Position numbers and translations under genes: made by a program
Part shown: positions 20,506 to 29,523 of the stretch, one piece after another
Layout: each line of letters starts with the position of its first letter
How positions within the stretch are numbered: the stretch's first letter is position 1
The notes under the pieces: model-generated
What the model saw: the letters and a program-made list of their open reading frames with translations, nothing else
Told to the model about the DNA's origin: nothing
The model's database searches: none
NCBI GenBank assembly: GCA_937928085.1
Contig: CALFVU010000004.1
Location: forward strand, 1-64,000
Reading direction: 5' to 3'
From: an uncultured bacterium
GTDB taxonomy: Bacteria; Spirochaetota; Leptospiria; Leptospirales; Leptonemataceae
DNA length: 64,000 nt

Positions 20506-20534
20506 TTGACAAAGTTTTTATATAGCTAATTACA
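20506..20534 (+). promoter_or_regulatory. Candidate sigma70-type promoter of the outer-membrane protein gene
   Basis: A perfect TTGACA at 20506-20511 is followed by weak -10 candidates (ATTACA after 17 nt, or TAATTA after 15 nt). If real, the transcript would have a leader of about 200 nt before the ATG at 20745. Confidence 0.35.
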
Positions 20535-20550
20535 GTAACATAAAAAAATT

Positions 20551-20718
20551 ATGATAAAAAAAATTCAGTTCAAGCGAAAACATAGTAGCATAATTCAAAT
20601 CCCCCAGAGATGCGGATTTAAAATGATTCTTAGCTTAAGTTTTTTGTTGTGGGGAGAAGCTATAGAATGCAAAATTTCTAAGAAGATGACTCAATTCAAA
20701 GGAGTAAAACATTATTAA
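20551..20718 (+). CDS. Possible 55-residue leader ORF or structured 5' leader
   Basis: An ATG-to-TAA frame of 55 codons (starting MIKKIQFKRK, with a short hydrophobic stretch MILSLSFLLW) lies 26 bp upstream of the outer-membrane protein. It has no Shine-Dalgarno. The same DNA can fold: TAGCTT pairs with AAGCTA across about 19 nt, and a TCCCC near 20600 can pair with GGGGA near 20655. I therefore consider a structured leader as likely as a protein. I do not recognise a known riboswitch class. Confidence 0.25.
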   Translation: MIKKIQFKRKHSSIIQIPQRCGFKMILSLSFLLWGEAIECKISKKMTQFKGVKHY

Positions 20719-20744
20719 AAATTATTTTAAGGAGGAAAGAAAGT

Positions 20745-21587
20745 ATGAAAAAACTACTTTTGATTTTTTTATTTGGTTTTGTGGGTTCCATAATGGCACA
20801 AAGCGCTTATTATGGATACGGAGTGGGCCTTCAATTTAACGTAGGAGATTTAGGTTCTACAATTACAAAAGATGGATTAGACAACAGAACAGGGGATCAA
20901 AAAATTATTATACCTGAAAATACCATTGATGTTTGGGCAAAGAGCGGTTTTGTAACTAGGACTACAAAAGGTGCTATGCATGGTTTAATCCTTAATGGAT
21001 TTTATGAAAAAGAATCAAGCGGTACATTCTGGAGAGTAGGAATTGATTACACAAGAAAGATTTTAGGGGGAAAAACAAAAGCTCAATTAGCAGGATATAC
21101 AATTGTAGACCAAAACTGGGATTATTATAGTTTATATGTTCCTTTATTTTATGGAATTAAAGCAGGTGTAGGTGAAACTTCTTCTGTTTACGGAGCAATT
21201 GGAATTAATTACCATCGAGGAGGCTGGTCTCTTTCCGGAAGTGTAGATGGTGCTACTCCATGCCAAATTTCTAATTTATTATGTAGTTTTGGTCCACGAG
21301 GTCAAACAAATGATTTATATAGTTTATATAGTGGAGCAATCTTTGGAGAGCAAATTGTTTTTGATGTTAGCGGAATTGGATATAATTTACTCGTAGGTTT
21401 CGAAAATAAAATGCAAAACAATAGTAAATTTTACATTGAACTAGAATATCTTGTAGCAGGTAAAATGGATAATGCTCCCGTAAGAAGCATAGGAACGATC
21501 AACCAACTAGCACCTACTGGAAATATTTCTTATCCCATTAATTTAAGTGGTATGCGATGGAAATTGGGTATCAAAAATCCTTTATAA
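20745..21587 (+). CDS. Outer-membrane beta-barrel protein, exported
   Basis: 280 residues. A signal peptide (MKKLLLIFLFGFVGSIMAQS) has a type I cleavage site after AMA-like MAQ. The mature part shows alternating polar and aromatic strands (YYSLYVPLFYGIKAGVG; SSVYGAIGINYHRGG; KFYIELEYLVAGKMD; MRWKLGIKN at the C-terminus), typical of a small barrel. Two cysteines (CQISNLLC) may form a loop disulfide. AAGGAGG lies 10 nt before the ATG. The function is unknown. A strong promoter-leader-terminator arrangement suggests an abundant, individually controlled protein. Confidence 0.65.
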   Translation: MKKLLLIFLFGFVGSIMAQSAYYGYGVGLQFNVGDLGSTITKDGLDNRTGDQKIIIPENTIDVWAKSGFVTRTTKGAMHGLILNGFYEKESSGTFWRVGIDYTRKILGGKTKAQLAGYTIVDQNWDYYSLYVPLFYGIKAGVGETSSVYGAIGINYHRGGWSLSGSVDGATPCQISNLLCSFGPRGQTNDLYSLYSGAIFGEQIVFDVSGIGYNLLVGFENKMQNNSKFYIELEYLVAGKMDNAPVRSIGTINQLAPTGNISYPINLSGMRWKLGIKNPL

Positions 21588-21597
21588 AATGTTCTGA

Positions 21598-21629
21598 AAG
21601 CTAGCCCAAAAACAGGGTTAGCTTTTTTA
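21598..21629 (+). terminator. Rho-independent terminator of the outer-membrane protein gene
   Basis: A 10-bp stem (21598-21607 AAGCTAGCCC with 21615-21624, one G-T wobble), a 7-nt loop and a run of T, directly after the stop at 21587. It overlaps the 3' end of the convergent nitrilase gene and may act on both strands. Confidence 0.85.
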
Positions 21630-22346
21630 AGATAAGCTAATTATTAAAGTTTTTAGGATTTCTTTGTCTTCTTCTTGTGGCGAAACTCTCCAAAGAATCC
21701 CTGAAGGTGTAGCAAGCAAAGATCTTCCTTGCAATGGTTTATCGAAAATACTACCAACAGAGGAACATTTAACAATAGTTTGATTATATAACTTCGCAGG
21801 TTTTAAAAAAAGCTCTTCATCTCTTTTATATTTTGTCTGTTGATCTTCGTTTTTTTTTAAAGAAGCAACAACTACAAAAATTAGCCTTACATCATTTTCA
21901 TATAATTCCTTTAGTAATCTAGGATTATTGATATCATTACAAATTAAAACACCAAACCGAATTCCATTTAGAATAAAAATACCCGGTTCTTCACCAAAAG
22001 ATAAATATTTTTTTTCTTCGGATGTAAGTTCTCTTTTTGAATACCAATCAATCAGTTCACCTTTATAAAAAATCGGACAACTATTATAAAGTTTTTCATT
22101 TTCTTCTCTGATTAGACTTCCCCCAATTAGTATTCCTTTATATATATGACTTAATTTTGCTAACCATTCTAAAGCTATTTTAGAACGATTTTTAAGCTCT
22201 AAATAATTTTTTACATTTACATCTGCAATAAAATATTCGGGTAAAACTAAAAAATCAGAGTCCGTATTCGAAAGTTTTTTTAATAGATGTATATGGATAC
22301 CTTCATTTAAATTTTTTTGAAAAATCGTAACTCTTATAATAGGCAT
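21627..22346 (-). CDS. Carbon-nitrogen hydrolase (nitrilase superfamily)
   Basis: 239 residues from the ATG at 22346; an upstream in-frame TTG at 22373 would add 9 residues without a ribosome-binding site. The Glu-Lys-Cys triad of the superfamily is visible: Glu37 in VLPEYF, Lys104 in WYSKRELTS and Cys136 in GVLICNDINNP. The short single-domain form hydrolyses an amide or nitrile; the substrate is unknown. The Gfo/Idh/MocA gene lies upstream on the same strand with a 64-bp gap, so they may be co-transcribed. Confidence 0.82.
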   Translation of the reverse strand: MPIIRVTIFQKNLNEGIHIHLLKKLSNTDSDFLVLPEYFIADVNVKNYLELKNRSKIALEWLAKLSHIYKGILIGGSLIREENEKLYNSCPIFYKGELIDWYSKRELTSEEKKYLSFGEEPGIFILNGIRFGVLICNDINNPRLLKELYENDVRLIFVVVASLKKNEDQQTKYKRDEELFLKPAKLYNQTIVKCSSVGSIFDKPLQGRSLLATPSGILWRVSPQEEDKEILKTLIISLS

Positions 22347-22410
22347 AGTTAGGATAAAACGATTTTTTATCAACTGTAGTCAATAACAATGTAAAAATTT
22401 TTATATAAAA

Positions 22411-23364
22411 TTAGATCAAGACATGATTTTGTTTTAATTCTTCGTAAAGTTTGATTCCATAATAAGCATCAAAAAAGTTATCTTTTTTTTGTTGATATAT
22501 AGATTCGTATAATAATATCCATGGATTATACCACGGAACAGAATGGGGGATTTGTTTTAATTCAAAGAATTTTTCGTATAATCGCGAAATACTTTTTCTA
22601 TAAATGAGAAAATTTTGATTTCCAATAATGATCCTTCCTTTTTGAAAATCAAGAATCAAATCAAACTCAAAATAATCTCTTACACCTCCTGATTCTATAA
22701 AAATAAAAGTTTGATCCTTTTTTAAAATATGATAGGAACGTTTTTCGATTAACTCTTTATCAAACTCCCAATAAGATTGCAAGATAGCTGGATATCCCAC
22801 ATACCATAAAACTAAATCAATCATATGTACACCATCTTCTAATAAAGGATCTTTATAATTTGATTTAGTCAAAATTTTTCCATTGAATGATAGAATTTCT
22901 CCAAAAGTTTTTTTTTCGATAATTTGTCTTACTTTTTGATAATAAGGATGATATCTTCTTTCAAAATTCACATAAATTTTTTTGTTTTTTAGTGATTCAA
23001 TTTGAATTTCTTTTGTAGAATAAGCAATAGGTTTTTCTAATAAAATAAAAGGAATATTCGTTTTGGCTAAAAAATTTAATATTTGGACGTGGGAGTCTAC
23101 CCCTGTAGCTACTACTACTAAATCAATAGAATCCAAATGAGAAATCAATTTTTTGTAATCTGTATCATAAAAAAGCTCCCTCCCCCACCAATCAAAAAAA
23201 TTATATATGTTTGCAATATTTCTATCACAAACTCCAATAAGTTCAAATTGATCCGAAAGAGTTTTTAAAGTTCCAGCATGAGTACAAGGATGATAACGCT
23301 TTTGATCAAACTCTAACTTCCAAGCAATTCTTCCCAAACCAATAAGAATTGTTCTTAACTTCAC
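22411..23364 (-). CDS. Gfo/Idh/MocA-family oxidoreductase
   Basis: 317 residues. The N-terminal Rossmann region is ILIGLGRIAWK then LIGVCDRN; the conserved EKP motif appears as ILLEKPIAYS, followed by YVNFERRYHP and a C-terminal beta-sheet domain. These enzymes are NAD(P)-dependent sugar or cyclitol dehydrogenases, often in surface polysaccharide pathways. The canonical GxGxxG is loosened here (GLGRIA), so cofactor binding is plausible but not certain. It is divergent from ilvE and upstream of the nitrilase. Confidence 0.8.
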   Translation of the reverse strand: MKLRTILIGLGRIAWKLEFDQKRYHPCTHAGTLKTLSDQFELIGVCDRNIANIYNFFDWWGRELFYDTDYKKLISHLDSIDLVVVATGVDSHVQILNFLAKTNIPFILLEKPIAYSTKEIQIESLKNKKIYVNFERRYHPYYQKVRQIIEKKTFGEILSFNGKILTKSNYKDPLLEDGVHMIDLVLWYVGYPAILQSYWEFDKELIEKRSYHILKKDQTFIFIESGGVRDYFEFDLILDFQKGRIIIGNQNFLIYRKSISRLYEKFFELKQIPHSVPWYNPWILLYESIYQQKKDNFFDAYYGIKLYEELKQNHVLI

Positions 23365-23442
23365 GGGATAAAAATCGACAAATATTTGAATTTTTTTTAA
23401 AAAAAGAAATGACCTACAATAAAACTTTAAAAAACTGAAAGT

Positions 23443-24363
23443 ATGTCGAATTTAGATTCTATTGCTTTTCACGAAGGAGAATTTAAACCCCTAAGAGAAT
23501 GCACAGTAAATATAATGACCCATGCATTACAATATGGAACTATGGTCTTTGGAGGAATACGGGGGTATTATAATAATGACAAAAATAATGTGATTCTTTT
23601 TAGACCAAAAGATCACTTTAAAAGATTATTGAACAGTGCAAAAATTATGCAAATGAAATGTAAATATTCTATAGAAGAAATGATAGAGATTTTAAAGGAA
23701 TTGGTAAAAAGAAACCAATATAAAAGTAATATTTATTTTAGACCTTTTATATATAAATCTGCATTACGGCTTTCTCCTAGTCTACACGATGTGGAAGATT
23801 CTTTTTCTATATATACTTTGTTGTTAGATGATTACTTAGATACTACAAGAGGTCTTCGAGTTGCAGTCTCTACTTGGAGAAGAATTGATGATAATATTAT
23901 CCCAACAAGAGCAAAAGTTTCAGGCGGTTATGCCAATTCTGCTTTAGCTAAATCAGAAGTAATACAAAATGGATTTGATGAAGCTATTTTTTTAGATCAG
24001 AAAGGAAATGTTTCGGAAGGCAGCGCAGAAAATATTTTTATTGTAAGAGATGGAGTGATCTATACTCCACCTAACCATTCATCAATTTTGGAAGGAATTA
24101 CCAGAAAAAGTATTATAGAAATTGCAAAAAGAGAAAACATACCTTTAGAAATCCGAGAAATAGCAAGATCAGAATTATATATTGCAGATGAAGTTTTTTT
24201 TACTGGAACAGGTGCACAAGTAGCCTGGATTACGGAAATTGATCGTAGGGTTATTGGAAATGGAACAATTGGTCCAATCACAAAATTTCTAAAAGAGAAA
24301 TATCAAAAAATTGTTTATGGCGAAGATAAAGAATATGAAGATTGGCTTGTATATGTATATTAA
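23443..24363 (+). CDS. ilvE: Branched-chain amino acid aminotransferase
   Basis: 306-residue PLP fold-type IV aminotransferase for leucine, isoleucine and valine. The motifs are THALQYGTMVFGGIRGY, RPFIYKS, AKVSGGYANSALAKSE (PLP Lys158) and the C-terminal GNVSEGSAENIFIVRDG, ITRKSIIEIA, EVFFTGTGAQV. The length and blocks fit the bacterial IlvE subgroup. leuC lies 700 bp downstream on the same strand, but the DUF1564-like gene is interposed on the other strand. Confidence 0.92.
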   Translation: MSNLDSIAFHEGEFKPLRECTVNIMTHALQYGTMVFGGIRGYYNNDKNNVILFRPKDHFKRLLNSAKIMQMKCKYSIEEMIEILKELVKRNQYKSNIYFRPFIYKSALRLSPSLHDVEDSFSIYTLLLDDYLDTTRGLRVAVSTWRRIDDNIIPTRAKVSGGYANSALAKSEVIQNGFDEAIFLDQKGNVSEGSAENIFIVRDGVIYTPPNHSSILEGITRKSIIEIAKRENIPLEIREIARSELYIADEVFFTGTGAQVAWITEIDRRVIGNGTIGPITKFLKEKYQKIVYGEDKEYEDWLVYVY

Positions 24364-24478
24364 AATTTATAAAAAAAATATACAAAAAAATAATAAATAT
24401 TGTTTTGAATTATTAAATTCATATTAAGAAACTTCAAATTGTAATATAGGTTCATCTCTCTACCCAAGTCTTATTCAA

Positions 24479-24961
24479 CTAATCAAATCCCCAAATGAAA
24501 TCTTCCTCGACCCTTTCTTCAAAGATAAAACATCGATGCCATAGATTCACACTTGTGATAACTATCTCAAGAGTGTGGTTTGGATTGCCCTCATTGTTAA
24601 AAATATCATTTTCTTGAGAAAACTCCCATTCAATCAAAAACCTTACTAAAGCTGACATACTATAACCTGTTGCATCAGATAGAACTTTTAGAATTTCATG
24701 AATTCCCGGTGCTACTCTAAGTCCTATGTTGGAATAATTTTTTGTAATTTCTTGATATTTCTTCTTACTTGAACTTTTATGTATCGCTAGTTCTTTTAAT
24801 CTTGTATGATGTTTAACAATCAAATAATAAAACAATTCTGAATTATTATGAAATTTTGATTGTAAAAACCTTAATTTCTGTATATTAGGTTTATAGAACA
24901 TAAGTCTTAAAAAGACGAAGATTTGTTCCGTCTGTTGAATAGGCAGTGTATAGATATTCAT
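24479..24961 (-). CDS. DUF1564-like protein
   Basis: 160 residues. The central segment (NIGLRVAPGIHEILKVLSDATGYSMSALVRFLIEW, quoted in halves: NIGLRVAPGIHEIL and SDATGYSMSALVRFL) has the layout of the ribbon-helix-helix-like core of Leptospira DUF1564 proteins, but the match is from memory. If correct it would be a DNA-binding protein of unknown target and a lineage marker. One copy of the GTGATAACTATCAC element (one mismatch) lies inside this gene at 24555-24568. It is divergent from leuC. Confidence 0.5.
   Translation of the reverse strand: MNIYTLPIQQTEQIFVFLRLMFYKPNIQKLRFLQSKFHNNSELFYYLIVKHHTRLKELAIHKSSSKKKYQEITKNYSNIGLRVAPGIHEILKVLSDATGYSMSALVRFLIEWEFSQENDIFNNEGNPNHTLEIVITSVNLWHRCFIFEERVEEDFIWGFD
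24555..24568 (+). repeat. GTGATAACTATCAC-type element inside the DUF1564-like gene
   Basis: GTGATAACTATCTC, one mismatch from the consensus, followed by AAGA as in the copies at 46851 and 46948. On the gene strand it encodes part of EIVIT. Confidence 0.55.
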
Positions 24962-25110
24962 CTATTAAAGATTATACCTATTTTCTAAAAGTTTTTTTGA
25001 AAAAATTCTCAAAATCTAAATTTTTTTTAAAATTATAAAATCATAGATGAAGAATTGAACGCTATTAAGATTAGAATTGCCATTTGATCTTTTTTCTTTT
25101 TTTTGGATGT

Positions 25111-26550
25111 ATGCATATATCAAAAACGCTTTATGATAAAATCTGGGATAATCATTTAGTTTATGATGATGGTAAAACTTCTTTAATTTTCGTTGATCGT
25201 CATCTGATTCACGAAGTCACCTCTCCCCAAGCTTTTGATGGATTAAGAATTAATCAAAGAATAGTTCGATGGCCAAGTTTGACATTTGCTACGATGGATC
25301 ATAATGTTTCCACAAAAACAAGAGATTGGGGAGGAGCTGGAGAAATTTCAAAAAAACAAATGGAAGTATTAAAGAGAAATTGTGAGGAATTCGGTATAAA
25401 ACTTTATGATTTAAACCATCCTGATCAAGGTATAGTACATGTGATTGGTCCAGAAATGGGTTTAACTTTACCCGGTACTGTGATTGTATGTGGAGATTCT
25501 CATACAAGTACTCATGGAGCTTTTGGTGCTTTAGCTTTTGGCATAGGCACAAGTGAAGTAGAGCATGTCCTCGCAACACAAACATTGATTCAAAAAAAAG
25601 CAAAAAATATGCTGATTCAAATCAACGGAAAATTGAATTTTGGAGTAACCCCGAAAGATGTGATTTTATACATAATTGGAAAAATCACCACAAAAGGTGG
25701 TACAGGTTATGTAATTGAATATGCTGGTGATGTGATTCGTTCACTTTCTATGGAAGGAAGAATGACCATATGCAATATGTCCATAGAAGCAGGAGCAAAA
25801 GCGGGATTAATATCACCCGATCAAACTACGTATGAATATTTAAAAAACAAAGATTTTTCCCCTAAAGGAGAAGACTTCGAAAAAGCAGTAGAATTTTGGG
25901 ATTCTTTAAAAACAGATCCAGAAGCAAAATTTGATAAAATCTATCAGTTTAATGGGGAAGAGATAGAACCTATGGTAACTTGGGGTACAAACCCTGGTCA
26001 GGTGATTCCTATCACGGGAAAAGTCCCTGATCCAAATAGCTTTTCTGATCCTGTTGAACGAGATTCTGCAATTCAAGCTTTGACATATATGGGCATTGAA
26101 CCCAATACAGTTATCACGGAGATCAGAATAGACAAAGTTTTTATTGGTTCGTGCACAAATTCACGTATTGAAGATTTACGGAGAGCAGCAGCAGTTGCAA
26201 AAACCAAACTAAAAGAAGGAAAAAAAGTACATCCAAAAGTTCAAGCAATTGTTGTGCCTGGTTCCGGAAGGGTATACAGACAAGCAGTAGAAGAAGGTTT
26301 AGATAAAATTTTTAAAGATGCGGGTTTTGAATGGAGATTTTCTGGCTGTTCAATGTGTTTAGCTATGAATGATGATTATTTATTAGAAGGAGAACGTTGT
26401 GCTTCAACCTCAAATCGTAATTTCGAAGGAAGACAAGGAAGAGGTGGAAGAACTCATCTTGTAAGTCCAGAAATGGCAGTAGCGGCAGCAATAGAAGGAC
26501 ATTTTGTAGATATTCGAGAATACATCAAAAAAGAAGATTTACTTTATTAA
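25111..26550 (+). CDS. leuC: 3-isopropylmalate dehydratase large subunit
   Basis: Aconitase-family [4Fe-4S] enzyme that isomerises 2- and 3-isopropylmalate in leucine synthesis. I use the ATG at 25111 ([15 protein letters not shown]), which matches the family N-terminus; an in-frame TTG at 25084 would only add a hydrophobic stretch. Cluster ligands are visible in [10 protein letters not shown] and later [10 protein letters not shown]; the substrate motif is [28 protein letters not shown]. Length is about 480 residues, normal. The small subunit leuD, which usually follows, is absent; mutY starts 6 bp downstream instead. Confidence 0.96.
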   Translation: MHISKTLYDKIWDNHLVYDDGKTSLIFVDRHLIHEVTSPQAFDGLRINQRIVRWPSLTFATMDHNVSTKTRDWGGAGEISKKQMEVLKRNCEEFGIKLYDLNHPDQGIVHVIGPEMGLTLPGTVIVCGDSHTSTHGAFGALAFGIGTSEVEHVLATQTLIQKKAKNMLIQINGKLNFGVTPKDVILYIIGKITTKGGTGYVIEYAGDVIRSLSMEGRMTICNMSIEAGAKAGLISPDQTTYEYLKNKDFSPKGEDFEKAVEFWDSLKTDPEAKFDKIYQFNGEEIEPMVTWGTNPGQVIPITGKVPDPNSFSDPVERDSAIQALTYMGIEPNTVITEIRIDKVFIGSCTNSRIEDLRRAAAVAKTKLKEGKKVHPKVQAIVVPGSGRVYRQAVEEGLDKIFKDAGFEWRFSGCSMCLAMNDDYLLEGERCASTSNRNFEGRQGRGGRTHLVSPEMAVAAAIEGHFVDIREYIKKEDLLY

Positions 26551-26556
26551 AAATAT

Positions 26557-27630
26557 TTGTTAGATAAAAATAGTTTTTTTATTAAAGAAATTTATTCTTG
26601 GTTTTTGAAAAATCAAAGAAATTTACCTTTCCGAAATACAAAAAATCCGTATAAAATTTGGATTGCTGAAATTATGCTTCAGCAAACACGAATGGGAAGT
26701 GTACTGAATCAATTCGAAAACAAATACGCAAAATTCATAGAAAGATTTCCTGATATCCAGAGTCTAGCAGAATCCAATTTAGAAGAAGTTTTACATTATT
26801 GGTCAGGGTTAGGATATTATCATAGAGCTAAAAATCTTTATATAACATCAAAAATTTTATTAGAAAAGTATAATGGTAATTTTCCTATAAACTACAAAGA
26901 ATTGATAGAATTACCGGGTATAGGTGATTATACAGCTAGTGCCATTTTAAGTATTGCCTTTGATTTACCCTACTCTGTTTTTGATGGTAATGTAAATCGT
27001 GTTTTATTTAGATTTTTTTATCATACTCTAAAACCATATCAGATTACCAAAGTAAAACATTATGCCCAACATTTGATCAAAGAACTAAAAGGAAAACCTT
27101 CTATATATAATCAAGCTTTAATGGAATATGGAGCTTTAATTTGCACTCCAAAACCAAAATGCAATCTATGTTTGATATCAAAGCAATGTGATGTGTTTTC
27201 TTTAAGCCCTCAAGAAATCTCAGAAATTCCACCACGAAAAATAAAAAAGAAACAAGAGTTAGTATTTTTTGTTTATATCATAAAAAAAAATAACAAAATT
27301 TTAATACAAAAAAGTAAAGAAGGTATTTTAAAAAACCATTATTTTTTCCCATATATAGAAGTTAAGAACTTTCCAAACTCAGAATTGTCTTTGCAAGAAA
27401 ACAAAATATTTCTAGGAATCATTCCTCATTCTATCATGCACTACAAAATCAAGGCTTATGTTTTTATTACAGAAAATTTAAAAAATGATTTATCAAATCT
27501 GAATCTTGATAAAAATGAAAATCAATGGATAGAAATCAGCAAAATTCAAAATTATCTTTATACCAACTTTGCAAAAAAAATTTTTCGTTTATATATACTC
27601 AAAAACAAAGAATTATATTTCAAATGGTAA
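26557..27630 (+). CDS. mutY: A/G-specific adenine glycosylase MutY
   Basis: Base-excision repair enzyme removing adenine opposite 8-oxoguanine. 357 residues with a TTG start just after leuC. The glycosylase core has IAEIMLQQTR (catalytic Glu38), the helix-hairpin-helix ELPGIGDYTASAIL and FDGNVNRVLFRFF with the catalytic Asp. The cluster cysteines are C196-x5-C202-x2-C205-x5-C211, one residue shorter in the first interval than the usual x6. The C-terminal ~120 residues are a NUDIX-like recognition domain (FFVYIIKKNNKILIQK, MHYKIKAYVFI). Its end overlaps the next lipoprotein start by 7 nt. Confidence 0.92.
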   Translation: MLDKNSFFIKEIYSWFLKNQRNLPFRNTKNPYKIWIAEIMLQQTRMGSVLNQFENKYAKFIERFPDIQSLAESNLEEVLHYWSGLGYYHRAKNLYITSKILLEKYNGNFPINYKELIELPGIGDYTASAILSIAFDLPYSVFDGNVNRVLFRFFYHTLKPYQITKVKHYAQHLIKELKGKPSIYNQALMEYGALICTPKPKCNLCLISKQCDVFSLSPQEISEIPPRKIKKKQELVFFVYIIKKNNKILIQKSKEGILKNHYFFPYIEVKNFPNSELSLQENKIFLGIIPHSIMHYKIKAYVFITENLKNDLSNLNLDKNENQWIEISKIQNYLYTNFAKKIFRLYILKNKELYFKW

Positions 27631-28238
27631 TTTTTTTATTATTCATCAACTGTAGCTACTTACAAAAAAGAAAGAAAGATGCACTTGATGTTTTTGGATT
27701 CCAAATTAATACAAATACTTATGGTATTTCTACAAGAATTAGTTTTTTACAAATGGGAGTATTGTATCAATCTAAAGAACATAAAAGTTATGGTTTTCGA
27801 AATGGTGCCACTGGAAACCTCGACACAGAAGAATTTAGTTTATTATTTTTGGGATCCGAAAGATTTAAAGGATTAAAAATTGAAGAGAACAGATTTGAAG
27901 AAAAAATCAAAGATCCAAACTTAACAGTAGAAGAAAAAAATGAAATCTTAAATCAATATAAAGAACAAGAAAAAAAACTTTCTATGAATCAAACACTTAA
28001 CATTCGAAATAAAATCTACGATGTTTATTTACCTTTTGGCACAACGAAACCATTAAGAAAATCAAACAAAATGCTACTAAAAGATCATACTCGATTTGCT
28101 CCTATGTTTTTTTATACCGAAATAAGGTTAAACTTTGGTTTGTATTATAGTATATCAGTAAATGTAAATATAGGGGAAATGCTAGATGTTATTTTAGGTT
28201 TTTTTTTGATTGATATTTTTTCAGACGATATAGAATGA
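27624..28238 (+). CDS. Hypothetical lipoprotein
   Basis: I start it at the ATG at 27624 inside the mutY stop, which gives MVIFLLFINCSYLQKR: a short signal peptide with Cys10 as the lipidation site. The longer upstream reading (from 27525) runs through mutY and lacks a signal. The mature protein is about 195 residues, with a charged helical middle (EENRFEEKIKDPNLTVEEK) and a hydrophobic C-terminus (VILGFFLIDIF). I do not recognise a family. It overlaps the next gene by 4 nt. Confidence 0.65.
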   Translation: MVIFLLFINCSYLQKRKKDALDVFGFQINTNTYGISTRISFLQMGVLYQSKEHKSYGFRNGATGNLDTEEFSLLFLGSERFKGLKIEENRFEEKIKDPNLTVEEKNEILNQYKEQEKKLSMNQTLNIRNKIYDVYLPFGTTKPLRKSNKMLLKDHTRFAPMFFYTEIRLNFGLYYSISVNVNIGEMLDVILGFFLIDIFSDDIE

Positions 28239-28666
28239 AAAAATTACTAATCCATCCATCTCATTATTTTAAAATTTTTAAAAAATACATAATAATTTTA
28301 TTTGGCATAGGTTTTTTAGAATTGATATGGGGGCATATATTTTTACTTTTAAATCATTGGAGCGAATTCCATATTTTTTATTTACAACACTTTCACAAAG
28401 TCAATCTTTATACTATGATAAACATTTATTCAATGTATGTGATTTTACATTCGTTTTATATAATGCTTGCTTGTATTATGAGCTTTTTTTTAAAAAGCAA
28501 ACAATGGTTTCGTTCAATTTTATATTTCAATTTATTTCCTTTTGTTGGAGTTTTTTTTGGATTGATTCAAATTCCAATCGCTATCGTTTTATTGAAAAAA
28601 ATCAACACAAAAGAATGGAATGATTTTTTTTGTAAATATGATAGTTTTGCTTCTATGAATACTTAG
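28235..28666 (+). CDS. Hypothetical multi-pass membrane protein
   Basis: 143 residues with about three or four transmembrane segments (around 15-33, 62-88, 98-122). It starts in an ATGA overlap with the lipoprotein upstream, so the two are probably translated together. Its end overlaps the convergent CPBP protease gene by 14 nt. No family recognised. Confidence 0.6.
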   Translation: MKKLLIHPSHYFKIFKKYIIILFGIGFLELIWGHIFLLLNHWSEFHIFYLQHFHKVNLYTMINIYSMYVILHSFYIMLACIMSFFLKSKQWFRSILYFNLFPFVGVFFGLIQIPIAIVLLKKINTKEWNDFFCKYDSFASMNT

Positions 28667-29471
28667 AAAATTTATAATTTTTTTTAATCAAATAAATAAA
28701 TAAAACTAGAATAACCATAGACACATAAATAGGTTCTTTAGGAAGTTCTCGAAACGATATAGATTCTGAACCATATTTTTTTAAAAAATTCCATAAAGGA
28801 TGATCAAAATCAAAAGCAAGTAATAAAATAGCAGTGCTGTTTGTAAAAATATGAATTAAAATAGATAAAAACAAATTTTTAGTTTTGATAAAAATCCATC
28901 CAAAAAACATACCTATGGGTATAGCATATAAAAACTGTATCAAATTCATATGAGCTATCCCAAATAGCAAGCTCTGAAATACATTTGCAAAAAAAGTATT
29001 TTTGTTTTCTAAAAGTTTGGATAGGATAACTCCACGAAAAACAAACTCTTCGCAAGTTGGTCCAATTATACCTACAGAAACTAAAGTAAAAAATAAATCC
29101 AACTTTGATTTTGGTTGTAAAAATTTCTGAATAGATTCATAATAACTACTATATCCTTCGGGTAAATATTCTATGAACCATATCATGAATGCAGAACCCA
29201 TAATCTGAATTGATAAAGCCAAAGGCAGAATCATTATATAAATACTATAAGCTTCGTAATAATTTAGCTTAATTTGAATTCGAAATAAAATTGAAATGAT
29301 TATTGTAGGAATCAAAAAAGTTAAACTTAAAAAAAGTTTAAAAAACTCCTCATCAAAATAATTTTTAATAAAAAGAAATTGTAAAACAATACTTACAAAA
29401 ATAAATATTATGACAAAAAGCACAAAAACAAAAAAGGATTTTAGATAACTATGATTTTTAAGAAATTTCAT
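28653..29471 (-). CDS. CPBP-family intramembrane metalloprotease (CAAX protease-like)
   Basis: 272 residues, about seven or eight transmembrane helices. The three motifs of the CPBP/Abi superfamily are present: EEFVFRG (EExxxR), LFGIAHMN (FxxxH) and LIHIFTN (HxxxN). Bacterial members are often of unknown substrate; some act in peptide maturation or self-immunity. No bacteriocin-like gene is visible nearby. It is divergent from flbD with 52 bp between the starts. Confidence 0.85.
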   Translation of the reverse strand: MKFLKNHSYLKSFFVFVLFVIIFIFVSIVLQFLFIKNYFDEEFFKLFLSLTFLIPTIIISILFRIQIKLNYYEAYSIYIMILPLALSIQIMGSAFMIWFIEYLPEGYSSYYESIQKFLQPKSKLDLFFTLVSVGIIGPTCEEFVFRGVILSKLLENKNTFFANVFQSLLFGIAHMNLIQFLYAIPIGMFFGWIFIKTKNLFLSILIHIFTNSTAILLLAFDFDHPLWNFLKKYGSESISFRELPKEPIYVSMVILVLFIYLIKKNYKFSKYS

Positions 29472-29523
29472 AACTACTTTTTTTTTAATCGATTTATTAA
29501 ATAAAGTTTTTTTTATAGACTTT

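Larger units (their letters stand above)
20236..20744. other. Spacer with promoter and leader region
   Basis: About 510 bp between the divergent tiny ribosomal protein and the outer-membrane protein. The left half is AT-rich with nothing recognised. The right half holds a candidate promoter (20506-20534) and a ~200-nt leader with unusually GC-rich islands for this genome, described separately. Confidence 0.5.

Noticed and set aside
27525-27623. Longer start for the lipoprotein after mutY
   Set aside because: These codons lie entirely inside mutY and give no signal peptide; the ATG at 27624 gives a clean lipobox.
28653-29471. CPBP protease as part of a defence or bacteriocin-immunity system
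   Set aside because: No toxin, peptide or transporter genes are adjacent; the family is widespread and generic.
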